Shown here in pieces: positions 34,461-38,704 of a stretch of DNA of 38,704 nt. The stretch comes from Acidobacteriota bacterium (lineage in GTDB: Bacteria; Actinomycetota; Acidimicrobiia; Acidimicrobiales; Palsa-688): the NCBI GenBank assembly GCA_028876385.1, contig JAGWSF010000047.1:1-38704 (forward strand). Reading direction: 5' to 3'. The position numbers and the translations under genes were made by a program. The notes beneath the pieces were generated by a model. That model saw only the letters and a list, made by a program, of their open reading frames with translations, did not search any database and was not told the DNA's origin. How positions within the stretch are numbered: the stretch's first letter is position 1; every line of letters begins with the position of its first letter.

Positions 34461-35582
34461 GTGGCGCATCCCGACCCGCCTCGGCCGGGCAAGCTCGGGC
34501 CCGGGCTGAAGGTGCCGGGCGTCAAGGGCCTGCCCGGTGTCGGCAAACTTCCCGGCGCCGGCAAACTTCCCGGCGCCAAAGCGGCTTCGGGCGCCAAGCG
34601 CGCTGAACCCCATCCCGGAACGAGGCCGGGGTTCGAGTCCCACATGACGCCGGGCCGGTTCCCGGGGGCGTCGGGACCCGCCGCCGGCCGGGCCGGCGGC
34701 GGCCGGTCGCCCCGTGGTGGGGCGGCGGGCGGCGCGGCGGGTATCGCCGGGGCGGTGGCCGTTCCCGTGGCCTTCTGGATGGTCAGTGACGCGGCCTCGA
34801 AGGGCGACTTCAAGGGGCTGTCGGAGGGCGCCCAAATCCGGCGGCAGATAATCCGCCAGCAGATGGCGGCGCGGGCCGCGCCGGTGCGTAGCGCCCTGCT
34901 GCGCTCCAAGCAGTCGGCGGCCAAGGAGATCGTCCCCGGCCTCGACCGGATGAAGGCGACGGCCAAACAGGTCAAGGCCCAGGACGTAGCCAAGGCCAAG
35001 CAGGTGGCCGCCCCGCTACAGCAGGTGGCCACGCACGACAAGCAGGTCCTCAAGGGCATCGCCCAGGCGGACAAGAAGAAGCTCGTGGCCGCCCTGGCCC
35101 CGACCAAGAGCGCCCTGTTGCGCCAGAAGACCCAGCAGGCCAAGAACCTGAACCCGGCCGCCACGCAGTCCAAGCAGCTCCTGGCCAGCACCCGGTTGGC
35201 GGCCAAGTCGGACGCGTCGGCGGCCAAGAAGTGGGCGGCGCAGACCTCCGCCCCGGGTCGTCAGCTGGCCAGCAAGGAGATGCAGGCGGTGAGGAAGGCG
35301 GCCGCAGCTGACAAGAAGGCCGCCATAAAGGCCCTGGCCCCCACCAAGAGCGCCTTGCTGCGGGAGAAGAACCTCACCAAGCAGCGCCTGGCCCCCCTCA
35401 AGTCTACGATTGGTCGGGATGCGCAGGGCATCCGCAAGGACATGAGTGGAGCGAAGCAGGCGGTGAAGTCGAGCAGAGCGGCGGCTGATTTGAAGAAGGC
35501 CGGCGTCGCCGCCAACAAGGACACCACCAAGGTGGCCAACCGGGTCGGCAAGTGGCTGGCCGGCGGCAGGAGCGTGGGCTAA
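34461..35582 (+). CDS. Lys/Ala-rich repeat protein with one hydrophobic segment; tape-measure or effector candidate
   Basis: 373 aa from GTG 34461, 3 bp after the previous stop. I do not recognise a named family. Residues 1-85 are Pro/Gly/Lys-rich with short repeats (LPGVGKLPGAGKLPGAK). Residues ~87-108 are a Gly/Ala hydrophobic stretch ending AVAVPVAFWMV, long enough to be a membrane helix. Residues ~125-373 are strongly basic and helical, with three copies of AP(V/T)(R/K)SALLR(S/Q/E)K anchored at Pro141, Pro214 and Pro294 (spacing 73 and 80). Hydrophobic segment plus repetitive helices recalls tape-measure proteins, but it is short; tape-measure-related membrane effectors are known for Streptomyces cytoplasmic CIS. 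DNA binding by the basic helices is another possibility. Its stop overlaps the next ATG (TAATG). Confidence 0.75.
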   Translation: MAHPDPPRPGKLGPGLKVPGVKGLPGVGKLPGAGKLPGAKAASGAKRAEPHPGTRPGFESHMTPGRFPGASGPAAGRAGGGRSPRGGAAGGAAGIAGAVAVPVAFWMVSDAASKGDFKGLSEGAQIRRQIIRQQMAARAAPVRSALLRSKQSAAKEIVPGLDRMKATAKQVKAQDVAKAKQVAAPLQQVATHDKQVLKGIAQADKKKLVAALAPTKSALLRQKTQQAKNLNPAATQSKQLLASTRLAAKSDASAAKKWAAQTSAPGRQLASKEMQAVRKAAAADKKAAIKALAPTKSALLREKNLTKQRLAPLKSTIGRDAQGIRKDMSGAKQAVKSSRAAADLKKAGVAANKDTTKVANRVGKWLAGGRSVG

Positions 35583-36676
35583 TGGCCGGATCCGTCAACC
35601 CCCCCGGGCAAGCGGTGCAGCTGTCGGCGGGGCCGCCGACGCTCAGCTACCGGGAGGCGCTGGCCCCCCCGTGCAGCACCTGTACCACCTCCCCCTGCTG
35701 TACCCACCTCCTGCTGCGGGACTTCCGGATGGACACCATCATGGATGTCGACTACGCCACCTTCCTGCTCAACTTCGAGGGGATCCTGCTGGCCATCCAG
35801 CCCGACCGCCAGGTGGATGTGTACCTGTACCAGCCCTGCGGCAACCTCGATGTCGACAGCGGCCTGTGCCAGGTCCACGGCTCGGCTCTGCAGCCGGCGG
35901 TCTGTATCACCTACCAGTCGCACACCTGCAGCTACCGCAAGGTGTTCACCACCGACCTCCACCCCGAGAAGCCCCTCCTGGACGCCGACCGGATGGCCTG
36001 GCTGGCCGAGCAGATCACCTTCGACGACGACCGTCGCATCAGCGGCTTCCCCGCCTGGGACGACCTGCTCGACGGTCTGGCCGCGCTGCCGACCGAACGC
36101 CGCCCGGCGCCGGTCCGGGGGCCCGATCCCATGGTGGAGGAGTGGCGGTCGGTGGTCCTCGGCCGCAAGCCCGACGCCGGGGACAGTCGGGGGGAGTTCC
36201 ACCGCTTCAGCTCTCCCGCCGTGTCCGATCCGTGCCAGGGTTGCGGCGCCTGGTGCTGCCGGACCCTCGTGTTCGACCGCGGCCTGCCCCAGACCTCGTC
36301 GCAGGTGGAGTTCCTGCGGTACTGCATCGGGTTCCCGAACGTCGAGATCGGCTTGGCCGACGCCGGCTGGGCGGTGATCGTGCACGCCACCTGCCGGCAC
36401 CTCGACGGCAACCGCTGCTCGGTGTACGGTCAGCCCGAGCGACCCCTCAAGTGTTCCTACTACGACCCTTTCGCCTGCGCCTACCGCGGCCACTTCGGTG
36501 TGCCCAACCCCGACGACATAGTCCGGGTGAGCCGACATCACTTCCCGGCGGTGGCCGATTCGGTGGTCTTCGACGGCCTGGGCCGGGTGGTCGCCATCCC
36601 GCCGCTGGACGTTCTGCGCGAGCAGGTCGCGCGAGCCGAGGTCGCAGCCACGTCGGCTGCCGACCGCACCTCCTGA
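35582..36676 (+). CDS. Protein with two tandem CxxC...CC (YkgJ/FliB-type) metal-binding domains
   Basis: 364 aa from ATG 35582, which overlaps the upstream stop (TAATG); a longer in-frame start at 35552 lies inside the previous gene. It holds two related Cys-rich domains. Domain 1 has C31-x2-C34-x4-CC39-40, then CGNLDVDSGLCQVHG and AVCITYQSHTCSYRKVF. Domain 2 has C218-x2-C221-x3-CC225-226, then CRHLDGNRCSVYGQPERPLK and CSYYDPFACAYRGHF. This order (CxxCxxxCC, C-x2-L-x5-C-x2-Y, then RPxxC) is that of the putative Zn/Fe-chelating YkgJ family, which includes flagellin lysine methylase FliB. The function here is not known; it might bind a metal cluster, modify a particle protein or be cargo. It is not a standard CIS component. 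Confidence 0.75.
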   Translation: MAGSVNPPGQAVQLSAGPPTLSYREALAPPCSTCTTSPCCTHLLLRDFRMDTIMDVDYATFLLNFEGILLAIQPDRQVDVYLYQPCGNLDVDSGLCQVHGSALQPAVCITYQSHTCSYRKVFTTDLHPEKPLLDADRMAWLAEQITFDDDRRISGFPAWDDLLDGLAALPTERRPAPVRGPDPMVEEWRSVVLGRKPDAGDSRGEFHRFSSPAVSDPCQGCGAWCCRTLVFDRGLPQTSSQVEFLRYCIGFPNVEIGLADAGWAVIVHATCRHLDGNRCSVYGQPERPLKCSYYDPFACAYRGHFGVPNPDDIVRVSRHHFPAVADSVVFDGLGRVVAIPPLDVLREQVARAEVAATSAADRTS

Positions 36677-36703
36677 GCAAGCCTTGGACAAGGAGCATTT
36701 CCC

Positions 36704-38095
36704 ATGCCGGTGAACGAATCCCTCGAGTACTTCCCGCTGTTCGATCCCGAGACCGCGGCCGACACCCCGGGCATATCGGTGGCCGTCGGCACCCGCGTCG
36801 CGGCGGTGGGCACGCCTGACGCCCTCGGCGGTGGGGGAGCCGTGGTCATCTACATGTACTCGGAGGAGCGCAACGCCTGGGGCTACGTGGGGGTGATGGC
36901 CGGAGCCAAGATCTCCGGGTCGGAGCAGATTCGCGGCGTGGGGTCGTCCCTCGTGGCGTTCGGCGACACGCTGGTGGTCGGAGCGGCGGGGGACCCGACC
37001 ACACCCGGCCGGGTCCTGGTGCTGACCCCTCCCTACGGGGCGTGGAGCTACACCGCCCAGCCGGTCATCTCCGAACTGTCCTACCCCAAGTCGGCCCCCG
37101 GGGACCGCTTCGGGGCGTCCGTCGCCCACTGCAGCGACGGCCGGGAGCACTACGTGGCGGTCGGCGCCCCCGGAGCGGCGCCCCCGGTGGGCGCCGGGGC
37201 GCCAGGCCAGGTCTTCGTGTTCAGGGGGCTGCGCAGGTCCAACGAGCCGTGGAACACCTCGCCCATCCGTAACCCGGACCCGGCGGGAACCGCCGGTGAC
37301 CGCTTCGGGGCGAGCGTGGCCATATCCATGTCCACCGACGGGGCCGGCGGGTCGGACGGCACCTTGACCCTGGCCGTCGGCGCCCCCGGGGCGGGTGAAG
37401 GCCAGGGCGCCGTCTACGTGGCCCGCACCTCGGAGGCCGGCACCTGGAGCTCCCTCAAGTTCGGCGAACCGCTGGTGCCGAGCTTCCCGATGGCGGAGGA
37501 CTTCAAGACGCAGAACTTCGGAGTTGCGCTGGCCCTCACCGGCGGGTCGGTGTTGGCCGTCGGCGCCCCCAACGATCCGAACTTCGATGATCAGGTCGAA
37601 GACACCGGGGCGGTGTGGCTGTTCGGTTTCCAGGACGGTTCGTTCGTGGCGGCCGAAAAGCGGCTCTACGGCTCGGTGGGGGGCGGGAACTTCGGTTCCG
37701 CAGTGGCCTTCGCCGAGACCCCGCCCGGGGTCAAGTCGACCACCTTGGTGGTGGGCGCCCCCGGGGCCGGCCCCGGCTCGGCGTTCCGCTTCACCGAGGC
37801 CGAGGACGGCTACCAACTCGACGAGGAACTGGCCGCTTTGCCGGGCAAACCGGGCAACCGCTTCGGCGCCGCGGTGTCGGCGTCGGACTACCTGCAGGGT
37901 AGATGGGTCATGGTGGCCGCCCCGGGGGTGGCCAAGTCGGGCCAGGAGGGTGGCGGTTTCGTCTACGCAACCGCCGAGACGCCCCCCGCGTGGATGGACA
38001 TCCCCGCCCTGGTGACCGGGCCGCCGCTGCGGTGGGGCGGTCTGGCGCCCGACTGGTGGAAGAAGTTCACACCGGAGATCGCCAGGTATCTCTAG
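36704..38095 (+). CDS. FG-GAP/integrin-type beta-propeller protein without signal peptide
   Basis: 463 aa. It contains at least six blades with the FG-GAP pattern: GDRFGASVAHCSDGREHYVA then VGAPGA; GDRFGASVAISMS then LAVGAPGAGEGQGAVYV; QNFGVALALTGGSVLAVGAP; GNFGSAVAFAE then LVVGAPGAGPGSAF; GNRFGAAVSAS then VMVAAPG. Such propellers usually sit in secreted or surface proteins, yet the N-terminus (MPVNESLEYFPLFDPETAAD) has no signal peptide. Within this operon that suggests a particle component or cargo, for example a receptor-binding or lectin-like fibre tip, exported only with the CIS. AAGGAG precedes the ATG by 8 nt. A hairpin follows the stop, so this may be the last gene of the transcript. 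Confidence 0.8.
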   Translation: MPVNESLEYFPLFDPETAADTPGISVAVGTRVAAVGTPDALGGGGAVVIYMYSEERNAWGYVGVMAGAKISGSEQIRGVGSSLVAFGDTLVVGAAGDPTTPGRVLVLTPPYGAWSYTAQPVISELSYPKSAPGDRFGASVAHCSDGREHYVAVGAPGAAPPVGAGAPGQVFVFRGLRRSNEPWNTSPIRNPDPAGTAGDRFGASVAISMSTDGAGGSDGTLTLAVGAPGAGEGQGAVYVARTSEAGTWSSLKFGEPLVPSFPMAEDFKTQNFGVALALTGGSVLAVGAPNDPNFDDQVEDTGAVWLFGFQDGSFVAAEKRLYGSVGGGNFGSAVAFAETPPGVKSTTLVVGAPGAGPGSAFRFTEAEDGYQLDEELAALPGKPGNRFGAAVSASDYLQGRWVMVAAPGVAKSGQEGGGFVYATAETPPAWMDIPALVTGPPLRWGGLAPDWWKKFTPEIARYL

Positions 38096-38112
38096 CCGGC
38101 CCTGGGGCCGGC
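38095..38112 (+). terminator. Hairpin terminator after the propeller gene
   Basis: GCCGGCCC (38095-38102), loop TG, GGGCCGGC (38105-38112): a perfect 8-bp stem that begins at the last base of the TAG stop. No T-run follows. The rest of the gap to 38243 contains no gene that I can see and probably holds the promoter of the zinc-ribbon gene. Confidence 0.55.
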
Positions 38113-38243
38113 GGGTAATCGCATCCCGGCGGTGAATCTGCCAGGATCGCGCCTCAGTCGATAGCCGCGCCGATGGGCGCAACTTGCATGTTTCGAAGAA
38201 GCCTCCGGATCGGGATCGTTGCGGAGGGAAGGGAGCCGTCCGA

Positions 38244-38704
38244 GTGATTGTTTGCAGCCGATGCGGGTTCCACAATGAGGACTCCGACACGTTCTGCGGC
38301 TCGTGCGCGAGCTTCCTCGAATGGGAAGGCCAGAAGGTCGCGGCGGAAGCCCCGGCTCCCGCCCCGCAACCCGAACCTGAGCCCGAACCCGAGCCCGACG
38401 CCCATGTGGGCATCATCGACCGGGTCAAGGAAGTGATCGGCATCGGCGACAGCCCCACCACGGGGGGGACGGTCGCGGTCGGTGCGGCCGCCGCGCCGGC
38501 CGAGGAGGTCGCGCCCGCCCCGGTCGAGCCGGAGCCCCCCACCCCCGGCGCGGTGGCCGCCCCGGTGGCCGGAGGTGGCCTGTCGGGCCATGTGGGCGGC
38601 GCGGCGAGCGCCGGGGTCCCGGCCCCACCGGCGACTGGATCGGAGGCCACCGTGGCCCCGCCCGACGTCGCCCCGCCGGTACCCGGAGGGGCTGTCGCGC
38701 CGCC
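38244..38704 (+). CDS. Zinc-ribbon protein with Pro/Ala/Glu-rich linker (5' part, cut by window edge)
   Basis: 153 residues are visible from GTG 38244, preceded by GGGAAGGGAG about 8 nt upstream. It starts VIVCSRCGFHNEDSDTFCGS, then CASFLEWEG: a four-Cys zinc ribbon (C4, C7, C18, C21). A long Pro/Ala/Glu/Gly-rich linker follows (repeated PEPEP), with one helical segment (DAHVGIIDRVKEVIGIGD). The frame is open to the window end. From memory, zinc-ribbon proteins with such linkers occur beside actinobacterial CIS genes together with the 'hydrolytic protein' type found here at 13594; the C-terminal part may contain a membrane helix and Ig-like domains, but that cannot be seen. Confidence 0.8.
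   Translation, partial: MIVCSRCGFHNEDSDTFCGSCASFLEWEGQKVAAEAPAPAPQPEPEPEPEPDAHVGIIDRVKEVIGIGDSPTTGGTVAVGAAAAPAEEVAPAPVEPEPPTPGAVAAPVAGGGLSGHVGGAASAGVPAPPATGSEATVAPPDVAPPVPGGAVAP

Noticed and set aside
34681..34699. GC-only inverted repeat (CCGCCGGCC / GGCCGGCGG)
   Set aside because: It falls in Gly/Ala codons of a low-complexity protein and is expected from codon bias.
18950..38095. Possibility that the locus is a defective prophage
   Set aside because: There are no head, packaging, lysis or integration genes, while DUF4255, the AAA+ ATPase, CIS_tube and DUF4157 are typical of eCIS rather than phages.
35579..38650. 1023-codon open frame on the minus strand
   Set aside because: It lies wholly antisense to the Cys-rich, propeller and zinc-ribbon genes, which have good motifs and ribosome sites. 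Long antisense frames are expected at this G+C content.

Overview
The window is very G+C-rich, uses many GTG starts, and is packed with tightly spaced genes. This fits an actinobacterium. The GYW(L/M)VASDGGIF repeats of one secreted protein and the form of the injection-system genes lean toward an Acidimicrobiia-like lineage; that placement is inference, not proof.

Layout. (1) 1-2304 is housekeeping one-carbon and purine metabolism: purN and the 5' part of purH on the minus strand, and metF diverging from them. (2) 2305-14952 is a surface block. A 238-bp spacer with a possible promoter is followed by a 780-aa secreted propeller/repeat protein, a 2902-aa secreted repeat protein translationally coupled to it, and a one-pass membrane protein with two Ig/FixG-like domains predicted to lie in the cytoplasm. 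(3) 15020-18843 is regulatory: a STAND-type ATPase fused to a SARP-like DNA-binding and BTAD module, then a small LuxR-type regulator with a degenerate receiver. (4) 18950 to the right edge is a nearly complete contractile injection system (CIS) of the eCIS or cytoplasmic-CIS type. In order it has a DUF4255/Pvc16-like cap protein, an AAA+ ATPase, a DUF4157 (HEVHH) protein, sheath, inner tube, a gp26-like assembly factor, a 54-aa DUF6760-like protein, a 932-aa disordered protein with a second DUF4157 (HELTH), a second gp19-type tube protein with N-terminal repeats, a LysM CIS_tube protein, a VgrG/gp5 spike, gp25, baseplate J, a gpI-like wedge protein, a Lys/Ala-rich repeat protein with one hydrophobic segment, a protein with a duplicated CxxC...CC metal-binding domain, an FG-GAP-type propeller protein, and the start of a zinc-ribbon protein cut by the right edge.

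How it may work together. The particle genes follow the usual order for such loci: tube and sheath, then hub, spike and wedge, with cap and ATPase upstream. No holin, lysin, capsid, terminase or integrase is visible, so this is not a prophage. The regulators sit directly upstream. The two main CIS promoters, before the cap gene and before the sheath gene, share a perfect CTGCCC-N4-GGGCAG palindrome, a good candidate operator. The LuxR gene has its own upstream set of CTCAAC/GTTGAG repeats at 11- and 22-bp periods, resembling SARP sites. This suggests a two-tier cascade (STAND-BTAD, then LuxR, then CIS). A strong hairpin after sheath and tube could lower expression of the baseplate genes.

The least explained parts are the last genes of the operon (Lys/Ala repeat protein, duplicated CxxC...CC protein, propeller protein), the repeat extension on the second tube protein, and the link between the giant surface proteins, the membrane protein and the CIS.
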